Notes under the pieces: generated by a model | The model's input: only the letters and a program-made list of their open reading frames with translations | Databases searched by the model: none | What the model was told of the DNA's origin: nothing | Source: Brucella intermedia LMG 3301 | GTDB lineage: Bacteria; Pseudomonadota; Alphaproteobacteria; Rhizobiales; Rhizobiaceae | Length of the DNA: 64,000 nt | Assembly (NCBI RefSeq): GCF_000182645.1 | Contig: NZ_ACQA01000002.1 | Span: forward strand, 1,855,001 to 1,919,000 | Reading direction: 5' to 3' | Shown: piece after piece, positions 34,270-43,647 of the stretch | Numbering within the stretch: position 1 is the first letter of the stretch | Layout of the letters: each line of letters begins with the position of its first letter | Translations under genes and position numbers: made by a program

Positions 34270-35223
34270 CTATTCGATCCCCTTTTCCTTGAAATAGCGC
34301 ATTGCGCCGGGATGGACCGGAACGGGCGAGACGATGGTGTTCTTGTCGAGCTTGATCGCCTTGGCGGAAGCGTGCGCTGCCGCAAGCTGGTCGAGATTCT
34401 CGAACAGGCCCTTGGTCATCTGGTAGACCAGTTCTTCATCCATGTCGGGGCGCACGATCAGATAGTTGATGACCGAGGCGGTCACGACATCCTTGTCCTG
34501 CCCAGTATAGGTGTTCGCGGGAATCGTGTTGACCTGATAGGGCGCACCGATCTTCTCGATAACGTCCGAAGGGATCTCAACGACATTGATTTCAACCGAA
34601 TTGGCGAGATCGCGCAGCGAGGCGACGCCGAGGCCCGAAGACTGCAGGGTGGCGTCAAGCTGGCGGTTTTTCATCAGTTCGACCGATTCCGCGAAGGGCA
34701 GATATTCGATCTTTCCCAGATCGTCGTAGGAAAGGCCCGCCGCTTCCAGAATGGTGCGCGCATTGAGTTCGGTGCCGGACTTCGGCGCGCCGACGGAAAG
34801 GCGCTTGCCCTTCAGGTCGGCCAGAGTCTTGATGCCCGATTCCTTCGAGGCGACGATCTGGACGTAATTGGGATAGATAGCCGCCAGCGTGCTGAGCTTG
34901 GTGAGCTTCGTCTTGAAACCGGCGGCTTCATTGCCCTCGTAGGCATCGCGCAGGGAATCGCCCAGTGTGAAGGCGACTTCACCACGGCCGCTGTTGATCA
35001 GATTGATATTTTCGATCGATGCCTTCGTGGCCTGAACGGAAGGCCGTACGTCGGGGATGCCGGAATAGATCTTTTCCATGGCAACGCCGAGTGGATAATA
35101 GACCCCGCTGGTGCCGCCGGTCAGGATATTGACGAATTCCTCGGCACGGGCCTGCGCCGCGCCGAGAACAAATCCAAGCGCTGTCGCCAGAGAAACGGCC
35201 GTCTTCTTGTCCAGGAATTTCAT
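34270..35223 (-). CDS. TAXI-family TRAP solute-binding protein (second system)
   Basis: 317 aa. Signal peptide (ALGFVLGAAQARA), then FVNILTGGTSGVYYPLGVAMEKIYS, INLINSGRGEVAFTLGDSL, LKGKRLSVGAPKSGTELNART and VSPVPVHPGAMRYFKEKGI. Clear TAXI architecture, but distant from the first system's binding protein. GGGAGGAGG precedes ATG 35223. The permease follows 111 bp later on the same strand. Confidence 0.94.
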   Translation of the reverse strand: MKFLDKKTAVSLATALGFVLGAAQARAEEFVNILTGGTSGVYYPLGVAMEKIYSGIPDVRPSVQATKASIENINLINSGRGEVAFTLGDSLRDAYEGNEAAGFKTKLTKLSTLAAIYPNYVQIVASKESGIKTLADLKGKRLSVGAPKSGTELNARTILEAAGLSYDDLGKIEYLPFAESVELMKNRQLDATLQSSGLGVASLRDLANSVEINVVEIPSDVIEKIGAPYQVNTIPANTYTGQDKDVVTASVINYLIVRPDMDEELVYQMTKGLFENLDQLAAAHASAKAIKLDKNTIVSPVPVHPGAMRYFKEKGIE

Positions 35224-35554
35224 GTTTCCTCCTCCCTTTCATAGATATCGCTGTGCCGCGACAATCTGCTGCGAAGCAGGGAGATTCATGAAGATCATTT
35301 CCCTCACCACGTTCGCAAATTTCCTCCCTTGGAACGAGAGAAAAACGCTATAGCATTCCGGAGAAAATCCCAAGTGCTTTTGGACGTTGTTAGACGGAAG
35401 AATAATTTCCTCCCGCGCCAGGCGGGTTTGACTATATAATTCTTGGGGACAGTTCGAGCAGCGAAGAGCGCGATCTGCCTTGGATCAACTGTCGCACATA
35501 GTATGCAAGGAGGGTCGGGTGTTCCGGCACATGGAAATCTGCCGGAATCGCGCC
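35224..35554. other. Control region between TAXI system 2 and nhaA
   Basis: About 330 bp holding the TAXI promoter side (minus) and the 3' flank of nhaA. No convincing gene; a short minus-strand frame lacks a ribosome binding site. No obvious palindrome was found. Confidence 0.35.
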
Positions 35555-36733
35555 TCACGATATAAAACGCCCGTCAGCGCGTTTCGATAGTCTCAGCACG
35601 ATATAGCCAGCCAGGCCGGCGATCAGAGAGCCGATCAGAATTCCTATTTTTGCTTCATCCTGAAGGAGCACGTCGTTGAAGGCGAGCAGCGAGATAAACA
35701 GGCTCATCGTGAAGCCGATACCGCAAAGAAGTGTCGTTCCCAACATCTGCTGCCAGCTTGCACCGGCAGGCAGATCGACGATGTCGCTCTTTACAAGAAT
35801 CAGAACCGCGCCAAAAATCCCGATGAGCTTACCAAGTGCCAGCCCCGCTGCCACACCCATGGTCACCGGAGCAAAGACTGCATCGATACCCAGACCTGTA
35901 AAGTTCACGCCTGCATTGGCAAAACCGAAAATCGGAACGATAACGAAAGATACGGGTTTGATCAGGCTATGTTCGAGGAGGTGTAGCGGGCTTTCGGAAA
36001 TATGGGCCTCGGGTGCGGCGGGTGTTCGTTTGATCGGCACCGTCAACGCCAGCAGGACACCTGCAATCGTTGCGTGGACGCCGGAGCGATAGGTGAAGAT
36101 CCAGAGGAGGAGTCCAAGGATCAGATAGGGCAGGAGACGCTTCACACCCGTAAGATTAAGGACGAGAAGAATCGCAAAGACCAAGGCAGCCAGTCCGAGA
36201 TCAATTGCCGAGACGCCAGTGGTGTAGAACAGGCCTATGATGACCACTGCACCGAGGTCGTCGATAATGGCGAGAGCGGCGAGAAAGACCTTGAGAGAGG
36301 TTGGAACCCGCGGGCCGAGCAGAGATATGACGCCAAGCGCGAACGCGATGTCGGTGGCGGCGGGAATGGCCCATCCGTGAGAAGCGCCGCTGTTCAGGTT
36401 GAAGGCGAGATAGATGACTGCCGGCACGGCCATCCCGGCCATTGCGGCTGCACCGGGCAGAATGCGGCGGGGCCATGACGAAAGATGCCCGTCAACCATT
36501 TCACGCTTGATCTCGAGGCCGACCATCAGAAAGAAGACCGCCATCATGGCGTCGTTGACCCAGTGCTGGACAGAAAGGGGCCCCAGATGGAAATGCAGTA
36601 CATGGAAATAGGAATCCGCGACCGGGGAATTCGCCACCATCAGGGCGGCGATGGCCGAGGCGATCAGAAGCAGGCCACCTGCGGATTCGCTGTCGAGAAA
36701 ATTGCGGATAGTATTCTGGATGCGGCCAGCCAT
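35555..36733 (-). CDS. nhaA: Na+/H+ antiporter NhaA
   Basis: 392 aa inner-membrane antiporter exporting Na+ in exchange for protons. Landmarks: FLDSESAGGLLLIASAIAALMVANSP at the start, NDAMMAVFFLMVGLEIKREM, the double Asp of the ion site in ALAIIDDLGAVVIIG, AATDIAFALGVISLLGPRVP, and C-terminal LLCGIGFTMSLFI. Length and motifs are complete. ATG 36733 has GGGAG upstream. A 64-codon ORF ends 42 bp before it on the same strand. Confidence 0.95.
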   Translation of the reverse strand: MAGRIQNTIRNFLDSESAGGLLLIASAIAALMVANSPVADSYFHVLHFHLGPLSVQHWVNDAMMAVFFLMVGLEIKREMVDGHLSSWPRRILPGAAAMAGMAVPAVIYLAFNLNSGASHGWAIPAATDIAFALGVISLLGPRVPTSLKVFLAALAIIDDLGAVVIIGLFYTTGVSAIDLGLAALVFAILLVLNLTGVKRLLPYLILGLLLWIFTYRSGVHATIAGVLLALTVPIKRTPAAPEAHISESPLHLLEHSLIKPVSFVIVPIFGFANAGVNFTGLGIDAVFAPVTMGVAAGLALGKLIGIFGAVLILVKSDIVDLPAGASWQQMLGTTLLCGIGFTMSLFISLLAFNDVLLQDEAKIGILIGSLIAGLAGYIVLRLSKRADGRFIS

Positions 36734-36775
36734 GGGCAACTCCCTGTCAGAAACGGTTAAAAACAGTCTCCGTAG

Positions 36776-36970
36776 TCAGGGCATTCCCTGGGCGCACGCA
36801 GCACACGCCGTACCACCGAAAGTAATCACCTGACATAAAAGTTCAAGGCCTTGTGATATGCGAACGACTTGAACGCCGAAGTCGCGCTTCATCACTTCGT
36901 TGGAAGCGGTTGCCTCAGCCGACGCGGCCTCGTAGTCTGCTTCCGTTTGAAGATTGATAGACTCTGTCAT
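36776..36970 (-). CDS. Small cysteine-containing ORF upstream of nhaA
   Basis: 64 aa, ATG 36970 (a second ATG at 36973) with GAGG 8-11 nt upstream. The first half is acidic and alanine-rich (TESINLQTEADYEAASAEAT); the end is hydrophobic with three Cys (LELLCQVITFGGTACAACAQ). The leader-like/core-like division resembles a ribosomally made peptide precursor, but no modification enzyme is nearby. Its position 42 bp before nhaA also suits a regulatory upstream ORF. Not recognised as any family. Confidence 0.4.
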   Translation of the reverse strand: MTESINLQTEADYEAASAEATASNEVMKRDFGVQVVRISQGLELLCQVITFGGTACAACAQGMP

Positions 36971-36985
36971 CATAGTTCGCCTCAA

Positions 36986-37417
36986 TGTTCGTAACTATGA
37001 TGGTTTTTCTCCAATCGTTATCCGTCCGTGGTGCTGGAATACCTCCCAAATTTCACCAACCTAGCGGCTGATCCTAAAGGAGAAAGGCAAAGAGCCATGA
37101 TATCTTGTTTCTAAACAGGTACTTGCAATGAATGTCGGCATCGGTGGTTGCACACCCCCGCAACCACGCTATAGCACGCTACGATATCCAAAGCTACGAT
37201 CCTGTGCGCCAGATAATTTGCTGCTTGCGGCTATGATCCAGTTTGAAATGATTATGTTCCGGTTTTATGAAACCGGAACAGCTGGCAGGTCCGCCTTCAG
37301 CGCACTGACGTCATCTGGTAATTCGGAAGCAGGCAAAACCATGGGAGAAATAGAGCACAAATGCGGCCATTTTCCCAACCATTACACCATCATGATTCAT
37401 CTTGCCGCAGGCAGGTA
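36986..37417. other. Region between the nhaA locus and IS66 remnant, no gene recognised
   Basis: About 430 bp. A tnpC gene would be expected downstream of IS66 tnpB but is absent; the sequence near 37311-37417 does not translate into IS66 protein in any frame I checked. GGTTGC..GCAACC near 37145 forms a small hairpin. Confidence 0.35.
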
Positions 37418-37762
37418 TCAGCCCGTCAGCAACGGTCGCCGGACCTTGGCTGGACGGATCTTTTTCCAATCCATTCCGGCCAGAAGCGCCATCAGTTGTG
37501 AATGGTCGAGACGCACCCGCGCCGCCGATATGCCCGGCCAGCAGAAGCTGCTCTCTTCCAGGGTTTTCGAGTAGAGGCAGACCCCGCTGCCATCCCACCA
37601 GACAATGCGGACACAGTCCGCCCGTTTCGACCGGAAGACGTAAAGCGCGCCATTGAACGGGTCGAGGCCGCCATCCCGCACCAACGCCATCAACGATGCG
37701 GCTCCCTTGCGGAAGTCGACCGGTTGGCAAGACACGTAAACCACAACGCCGGAAGCAATCAT
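37418..37762 (-). CDS. tnpB: IS66-family accessory protein TnpB
   Basis: 114 aa. The IS66 Orf2 pattern is unmistakable: VYVSCQPVDFRKGAASLMALV, NGALYVFRSKRADCVRIVWWDGSGVCLYSKTLE and QLMALLAGMDWKKI. Overlaps the tnpA stop (ATGA). The catalytic tnpC that normally follows is missing, so the element is a relic and cannot transpose alone. Confidence 0.93.
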   Translation of the reverse strand: MIASGVVVYVSCQPVDFRKGAASLMALVRDGGLDPFNGALYVFRSKRADCVRIVWWDGSGVCLYSKTLEESSFCWPGISAARVRLDHSQLMALLAGMDWKKIRPAKVRRPLLTG

Positions 37763-38160
37763 GCCTTGCGCACCGCGCCGATAATGCCCGCCAACTGGTC
37801 CGGATCGATATCACCGCGTACCCGCATGACGACATCGCCAATCACGATCTCCACCGTCGCGCCGCCGCTCGCCTCAAAGCGCGTGAACTTCGCCGGCTCG
37901 CTTTCCATCATGGTTCGTCCGCCCAATCGCACCGTCAATGGCGCCATCGCCCCCCTGGAAAGCGCCTTCCTGCGCCACGCATAAAGTTGCGACACGTCCA
38001 GTTCATAGGCGCGCGCAACCTCCGCCACCGTGCCTGCCGGCGAAAACGCTTCCGCTACGAGCCGCGCTTTCTCGTCATCAGACCAATGCCGCGGCGAACG
38101 TCGCGACGGCGTCGCCGTCAAAACTTCGAATGTCCGAACCTGATTCACCTTGTCGCTCAT
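37759..38160 (-). CDS. tnpA: IS66-family accessory protein TnpA
   Basis: 133 aa HTH protein: RRSPRHWSDDEKARLVAEAFSPAGTVAEVARAYELDVSQLYAWRRKAL, then a C-terminal VEIVIGDVVMRVRGDIDPDQLAGIIGAVRKA typical of IS66 TnpA. ATG 38160 has GGAG six bases upstream (an ATG at 38181 is possible). Intact, but in a truncated IS66. Confidence 0.93.
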   Translation of the reverse strand: MSDKVNQVRTFEVLTATPSRRSPRHWSDDEKARLVAEAFSPAGTVAEVARAYELDVSQLYAWRRKALSRGAMAPLTVRLGGRTMMESEPAKFTRFEASGGATVEIVIGDVVMRVRGDIDPDQLAGIIGAVRKA

Positions 38161-38243
38161 ATGACTCTCCGCATGATTCATGCAGAAAATGAGCTTCCAA
38201 GCACAAACGCGCTACGTGGGATCGCCTACACGCTTACATTTAT

Positions 38244-38542
38244 TCTGATCTCATCATTCTTGATGAGCTCGGATATCTACCATTCGTGCATCCGGTGGCG
38301 CGCTTTTATTCCACCTGCTCAGCAAACTTTACGAGCGCACGAGTGTCATAATCACCACCAATCTCAGCTTCAGTGAATGGGCAAGCGTGTTTGGAGACGC
38401 CAAAATGACGACTGCATTGCTCGACAGGCTCACCCATCACTGCCACATACTGGAAACCGGAAATGAAAGCTTCAGGTTCAAAAACAGTTCCGCTCAGGAA
38501 CCAAAACGAGCAAAGGAATACACGAAACTTGACCGTGAATAA
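38244..38542 (+). pseudogene. istB 3' fragment (second IS21-family relic)
   Basis: Plus-strand reading [14 protein letters not shown], a one-base shift, then [50 protein letters not shown].. to a stop at 38542. It contains Walker B and sensor regions only. Related to, but not identical with, the istB at 24315. Confidence 0.82.
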
Positions 38543-38610
38543 AAACCCGAACATTAATTAAAAGGCGGGTCAATTCTCGGCTCTGACGCAGATTTGCTGA
38601 AGTAGAAGCC

Positions 38611-39337
38611 CTATGATGTACCAATCAGCCGTGCTTGCAGAAGGTCGATTTTTGCGCGCCCGTACATCTGGCGTTTGATCAGTTTCAGGCGGGTAATTTG
38701 GCCTTCTGTTTGCCCGTTCGACCAAGGGGAGACGATAGCATTTCGGACTGCATCGAGGTCCTTTTCAACGCCGCCTACAAAGGACCCAATCAAACTGTCC
38801 CTGGCGGTTTCAAGCCAGCCTTCAAGTTTCGCCGCTGACTTTGAACGGATCATAGATTGAAAGTCCCCAATGGCCTTGCGGGCAGCAACCAACTCCGGAA
38901 CGTTCACTTCGATTGCCGCGACAAGGATAGCCTCGGATTTTGCCAGGTCATCGCGTGCGGCGGTCATCAGTCGAGCAATAACCCGCGACGATGGCGTGCG
39001 CGCAAATCCGCTCTGGCCTGCCTTCTCAGCCAAACGTCGACGTTGTGCCCATTGCGAGACAACACCGCTCTGTCCTGGGAAGCCTTTTGCTTTCATCTCG
39101 CGCCACAGCGCCAAGGCGTTTCGCGCCCCTTCTTCCCAACGGTTGTTAAGCCATGGCAGCCAGTTATCCAGCGAACTCGGCTTCGTTCGGAATACATCGA
39201 GGCGTTGACCACGCAGGACATCGCGAACCAGTTTTCGACTATGACCGGTTTGCCGGACAATCTGCCGAATTGATATTCCCTTCTTGGCCAATCCTTGTAT
39301 CGCCTCATTGGTCTCCTGACGGCGCAGATATCTAAAC
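38611..39337 (-). pseudogene. ISL3-family transposase, N-terminally truncated
   Basis: Reads from the edge of an IS3 element: LRRQETNEAIQGLAKKGISIRQIVRQTGHSRKLVRDVL (HTH), then the ISL3 C-terminal domain including SPWSNGQTEGQITRLKLIKRQMYGRAKIDLLQARL. The catalytic N-terminal half is missing because the IS3 left end (39338) replaces it. Confidence 0.82.
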
Positions 39338-39390
39338 TGAACCGTACCGGGTTTGCCGGAGGCTCCAACTTCTGAGAGATTGGGGCCACT

Positions 39391-39717
39391 ATGAGCAAAA
39401 CAACGAACAAGTTTTCACCTGAAGTGCGTGAACGTGCCATCCGTATGGTGCTGGATCACGAAGCAGAGCACCCTTCTCGGTGGGCTGCCGTTTCATCAAT
39501 CGCTACCAAGATTGGTTGTTCGCCAGCCACCCTGCATGAGTGGGTGAAGAAGACCGAGGTCAACACTGGTAAACGAGCAGGCCTGCCGAGCGATGTCGCC
39601 GAGAAGATGAAGGCTCTTGAGCGAGAGAATCGCGAGCTTCGTCAGGCCAATGAGATATTGCGCAAAGCGTCTGCTTATTTTGCCCAGGCGGAGCTCGACC
39701 GCCCCTTCAAACGATGA
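39391..39717 (+). CDS. IS3-family transposase OrfA
   Basis: 108 aa: [50 protein letters not shown], then a leucine-zipper-like segment [30 protein letters not shown]. Normally fused to OrfB by -1 frameshifting. OrfB starts at the overlapping ATG (39714). Confidence 0.93.
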   Translation: MSKTTNKFSPEVRERAIRMVLDHEAEHPSRWAAVSSIATKIGCSPATLHEWVKKTEVNTGKRAGLPSDVAEKMKALERENRELRQANEILRKASAYFAQAELDRPFKR

Positions 39718-40030
39718 TTTCATTCATTGACGAATACCGTAGCGTGTTTGGGGTCGAGCCGATCTGCAGATTATTGCCGATTGCCCCGTCAACCTAATAC
39801 GAGAACGTCGCCAAGCGCCTGGACATCAACCGGCTGTCGGTCCGCACCCGCAACGATATCAGTCTGAAGATCGAGATACGTCGTGTCTTCGAGCAAAACT
39901 TCTGCGTTTATGGCGTTCGCAAGGTCTGGCGGCAATTGAAGCGTGAGGGGTTCGATGTCGCCCGCTGCACTGTGGCTCGACTTATGAGGTCTATGGGTCT
40001 TCAAGGCATCATTCGTGGTAAGCCAGTCAT
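39714..40030 (+). pseudogene. IS3-family OrfB fragment with in-frame TAA
   Basis: [27 protein letters not shown], then TAA at 39795-39797 where Tyr is expected, then YENVAKRLD.., FCVYGVRKVWRQLKREGFDVARCTVARLMRSMGLQGIIRGKP. It ends before the DDE core, by deletion. Confidence 0.85.
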
Positions 40031-40066
40031 GAGGATGGTGTTGCAATATCGCACCCGGTCTTCATA

Positions 40067-40561
40067 ATGGATCGGACACGCGGCGAAAACGGCACGCTGG
40101 TCTCGCATGTTGCTGCATCCAACGATCATGTTGAGTTTCTGAAACGTGGCCTGCCATCAATTGCAATCCTGATGGATGCTGGTCATTATGTGTCATCGTC
40201 TTGGTATCCGGGTTGTCCGGAAAGGGACAGCGCGCCGACCTGGAGCTTCATGGTTGCTCATATCCATGGCACGCCCAAAATCTTATCGGAAGGAGCGACT
40301 GCAAAGCATCTCCACGAACTCGTCAAACATATGGAGAAGGGTCGTGACAACCCCTGGCAGATGAAGGAACTCGGCCCCGGTGGTCTGGAGCGGCGTCTGC
40401 GCAATATTGTCGGCTACGAAATGCCTATTGAGAAGATGGAAGTCAAGTTCAAGCTGGGACAGGATGAGCGGGCAGCAGATATGAGTGCAGCGATCAAAAA
40501 GTTGCATGAAGAGGGGCGGGAACACCTCGCCGAAATGATGGCCCGTCACTGCAAGCTTTGA
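40067..40561 (+). pseudogene. PaiB-like FMN-binding protein, 5' end removed by IS
   Basis: 164 codons reading GENGTLVSHVAASNDHVEFL, YVSSSWYPGCPERDSAPTWSFMVAHIHG, NPWQMKEL and RNIVGYEMPIEKMEVKFKLGQ. This is the C-terminal two thirds of the FMN-binding PaiB/flavin-split-barrel family (repressor or protease-control proteins). About 50-60 N-terminal residues are missing; the IS3 relic abuts them. An ATG at 40067 could start a short product, but it would lack part of the barrel. Confidence 0.75.
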
Positions 40562-40873
40562 CCAACGAAATGAAGGGGTCGAGGTCTGACGGAGCGAAGC
40601 GCATTGACCATGCCAAACATGGAATCCAGTATCGACTGGCAATCAACACATCGCCTATTGGCAGAGGCAAGCGGCGCTCCATTCACGGCAAAGGACGTTG
40701 TCGTTGGACAAAGTATTTCATAACCTACGTCATCATGTAGATCGAGGTTAAATTGAGAAGAGATCTTTCTCCAAATTCGTATTGTCCCATTGAAGGCTGG
40801 TGTCCGGTTTCAGTGGCTATAGGGGGTATCATTTACTTTACTGAATAATCCCCTTTGCCGTTTGATAAACAAG

Positions 40874-41200
40874 TTAAGCTGGCAAGTAGATTTCACGCAC
40901 GCGCGCATCGCCGGACAACTTGTCAGCCGGGCCGGAGACGTGGATCTCGCCATGTTCGAACGCATAAACATAATCGGCTATTTCGAGGGACAGATCGACA
41001 TTCTGTGCGACCAGAACAATGGAGACACCCGCCTCGGCGAGCTTGATCATGATCTCGAAAATCTGGTGAATGATAATCGGCGCCAGACCTAGCGAAGGTT
41101 CCTCGAGCAGCAGGAGTTCGGAATTGCCCATCAGTGAATGGGCAATGGCCTGACGCGTTACATCAGCGACGGCAGGATGCCGATCGATAACAATATTTTG
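40874..41200 (-). pseudogene. LivF-like ABC ATPase C-terminal fragment
   Basis: Reads SELLLLEEPSLGLAPIIIHQIFEIMIKLAEAGVSIVLVAQNVDLSLEIADYVYAFEHGEI to a stop at 40874. Walker B is altered (LLLLEEP instead of LLLLDEP), and Walker A and most of the signature motif are missing. It is the tail of a branched-chain amino-acid transporter ATPase gene and unrelated in position to the intact liv operon at 60.5 kb. Confidence 0.75.
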
Positions 41201-41309
41201 GAATGTGACATCAGAGTTTTGCGACCAGAAGAAAATCATGGCTGTTCAGCGACACTGCTGACGGAGCCAGGGCCAGCGCAGTGATCTATAGTTTGATGCT
41301 GACATGCCG

Positions 41310-41428
41310 CGCCTGTGGACACTCTGATCTGGCTGCGGCACGTGCTCACGGAGTGCCGCAGCGAGACGACGATGCCGACATCGGCGACCTGCTACCGATC
41401 AACTTCTCGAAAACCTCCGCCGCCTAAC
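41310..41428 (+). pseudogene. Possible IS66 tnpC 3' tail
   Basis: DTLIWLRHVLTE in one frame and ADIGDLLPINFSKTSAA-stop in another resemble the frameshifted C-terminus of an IS66 TnpC transposase. Very short; tentative. Confidence 0.35.
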
Positions 41429-41613
41429 GGAGCCGGATATCGCTTCCGATGCAAGGCGGCTCTAGCGGTGCCACAGCCGTCAATCCGCATCGAAAATCGC
41501 GCTTACGTTCAAAATCCTCAGGTCGTCAACAGGGTATCACGCACTTCATCGGAACAAGGGGGCTATCACTGCCTTCAAATCGATGGATACAGTGGAGCAC
41601 AAGGGTATGTGAC

Positions 41614-42288
41614 CTAATCTGGCTCGTGGATGATCCAAAACTTCTGCAGATCCGTAGGATTGCTCCACGCGGCGATAGCGCCGGGGCGAATAAGGAAAAT
41701 GTCCCCTGCCGCAAAAGACACGCTCCCCTCGTCTGGGTTGGATAAGGTAACGTCGCCCTTGCGCAGCATCATCAGTTCAGAGAAGGAATAGTTGATGGGA
41801 TGGCGGGCGTAAGGCGTAGTCGCCCAAATGCCCCAGGAAAGTGGATCGTCACTCTGGAATTCGTGACGATGAGTCGTCGGAGCGGGCGTGGTAAGCAGCG
41901 CTGCATTGGGCGCGCCACCGGGAACCATGGGATGGTCAAGGTCGAGTTTGGTGAACGACACTGGCGCGGTCCCCTGATGAATCGTGAGGATTACGCAATC
42001 GGCCGCCTGTGCCTTCCATGCAAAACTGGACGCGGGTAGGCTCGCGGCCTCACCCTTGGCCAGCACGATTTCGAAACCGTTACTGTCCACGAGCGATAAA
42101 GAGCCCTCACGAACCATTACAATAGAGGGGAACAGGCTTTTCGTCCCCTTTCCTTCTCCTGAAAGAACAGCGCGTCCGACGCCGAAGGGTTCAGTAGACT
42201 GTCCATTCAAAGTGAGGGCTTGGAAAGCTGCTTCCAAATCCGCGGCGCAAGAGGGCGCAATTCCCAGATTGATTACGTTTTTCAACAA
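41614..42288 (-). CDS. Bicupin-like protein of the amine-oxidase cluster
   Basis: About 224 aa, two cupin-like halves: SIVMVREGSLSLVDSNG..LAKGEAASLPASSFAWKA and SELMMLRKGDVTLSNPD..FAAGDIFLIRPGAIAAWSN. The second half ends in WIIHEPD, like the cupin (DUF861-type) proteins found with amine oxidases. No ATG fits: the frame follows the oxidase stop (42312) with tandem TTG codons at 42288/42285 as the likely start, so the start is uncertain. Role probably ligand binding or small-molecule handling. Confidence 0.65.
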   Translation of the reverse strand: MLKNVINLGIAPSCAADLEAAFQALTLNGQSTEPFGVGRAVLSGEGKGTKSLFPSIVMVREGSLSLVDSNGFEIVLAKGEAASLPASSFAWKAQAADCVILTIHQGTAPVSFTKLDLDHPMVPGGAPNAALLTTPAPTTHRHEFQSDDPLSWGIWATTPYARHPINYSFSELMMLRKGDVTLSNPDEGSVSFAAGDIFLIRPGAIAAWSNPTDLQKFWIIHEPD

Positions 42289-42311
42289 GTCCAGTACTTT
42301 CTGCAGAGGGT

Positions 42312-43613
42312 TTATTTCGATGCGAATCCAAGACTGTCCTTGACCCAATACCAGCGGATGCCAACATCCATGACGGGTTTGCGGATCGAGTGCCAGGAAA
42401 GGCGCGGTATCTGCGTGGTGGGATAAACCATGGGGCGGCCTTCGGCGATGTATTCGGCATACATCTTGCCAAAAGCGGTCGCCATCGCTACGCCTCGGCC
42501 GTTATAGCCAAGCATTGCGTGCAAACCTGGAGCGGGATTGTGAAGATGAGGCAGGCCATCCATCGTTAGCGCCACATGACCGGACCAGTGATAGTCGATG
42601 CCAATGCCATCCAGTTGCGGAAACAGCCTAACCATTCCGGCCTTCAGCGCTTCCATGAGTGCCTTCTTTTCGTTCATTCCCACGGCGCCGCGTCCGCCAA
42701 TGAGAAAACGCCCGTCTACTGATTGACGCATATAAAAAGCAATCTTGCGCGTTTCGGAAAGTACCACACCCCCCGGCATGATTTCCCCGCGTTGCTTTTC
42801 TGAAAGGGGCTCTGTCGCGATCAGCATGCTTTGCACAGGAAGAATGCTTTGGGCGAGATTCGGCACGAGTTTGTCGGTGTAGGCGTTGGTTGCGACGAGG
42901 GCCTCTCTCGCGCGAATTGCTCCACGCGCCGTCCGTGCCACCCAATCGCCGTTTTCGTGCGTGAGAGACGTGACGGACGAATCTTCAAAAATCTGAACGC
43001 CGCGTGCCGAAGCGGCCCGCGCCAGCCCTCGGGCATAATCCAGCGGTTGCAAGGCGCCGGCGCGTGGATCACGCCATCCACCGAAATAGCGCTCCGTGCC
43101 GGAAAGTCTGGCAATCTGTTCGCGGTCCAATATCTCGACTTCGACGCCTTGCGCCTGCCATTGTCGGGCACGCTTGTGAACGGCAGCGGTTGCAAGCTGA
43201 GAATGGGCGGCCTGAATCCATCCGGCGCGAACGGGCGAGCATAGGATAGCGTGTTCGCGCACAAGGCTAAAGACAAGATCGGCTGCGCCCCCTACAAGGT
43301 CGATCATGCGCTTGCCATGTTCGAGCCCATAGGTCGCAATAAGATCTTCCGGATCGTGCTTCAAGCCGGGGATCACCTGTCCGCCATTACGTCCAGATGC
43401 ACCGAAGCCGACATGACGCGCTTCAAGGACCACGACCGTCTTGCCACGCTCGGCAAGGAACAATGCGCTTGAAAGACCCGTAAAGCCGCCGCCGATAATA
43501 ACGACGTCCGCATCGTGTACGCCGTTCAGTTTGGGATGGTTCGGCTTTGCTTCGCCAGCCGCGTTCCACCAGAGCGAGCGCGAGAAGCTCTCAGGACTGC
43601 TTGCCATTTTCAT
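42312..43613 (-). CDS. FAD-dependent amine/gamma-glutamylputrescine-oxidase-like protein
   Basis: 433 aa DAO-family flavoprotein. N-terminal SLWWNAAGE.., Rossmann motif DADVVIIGGGFTGLSSALFLAERGKTVVVLEARHVGFGASGRNGGQV, and C-terminal WSGHVALTMDGLPHLHNPAPGLHAMLGYNGRGVAMA. This is the PuuB-like group that oxidises amines or N-substituted amino acids, giving aldehyde/keto acid, ammonia and H2O2. ATG 43613 is set by GGAG. Precedes the cupin gene and follows the XRE regulator (34-bp gap), so one operon. Confidence 0.92.
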   Translation of the reverse strand: MKMASSPESFSRSLWWNAAGEAKPNHPKLNGVHDADVVIIGGGFTGLSSALFLAERGKTVVVLEARHVGFGASGRNGGQVIPGLKHDPEDLIATYGLEHGKRMIDLVGGAADLVFSLVREHAILCSPVRAGWIQAAHSQLATAAVHKRARQWQAQGVEVEILDREQIARLSGTERYFGGWRDPRAGALQPLDYARGLARAASARGVQIFEDSSVTSLTHENGDWVARTARGAIRAREALVATNAYTDKLVPNLAQSILPVQSMLIATEPLSEKQRGEIMPGGVVLSETRKIAFYMRQSVDGRFLIGGRGAVGMNEKKALMEALKAGMVRLFPQLDGIGIDYHWSGHVALTMDGLPHLHNPAPGLHAMLGYNGRGVAMATAFGKMYAEYIAEGRPMVYPTTQIPRLSWHSIRKPVMDVGIRWYWVKDSLGFASK

Positions 43614-43647
43614 CTTTCTCCAGCTTTTTTTGGCCTGCCAGGTGATT

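Larger units (their letters stand above)
39338..40030 (+). mobile_element. IS3-family element, 3' end lost
   Basis: The left terminal repeat starts TGAACCGTACCGGGTTTGCC at 39338. orfA is intact and orfB is broken and truncated. Sequence changes abruptly near 40030-40066 to a PaiB-like gene, so the right half and right repeat were deleted. Confidence 0.8.
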
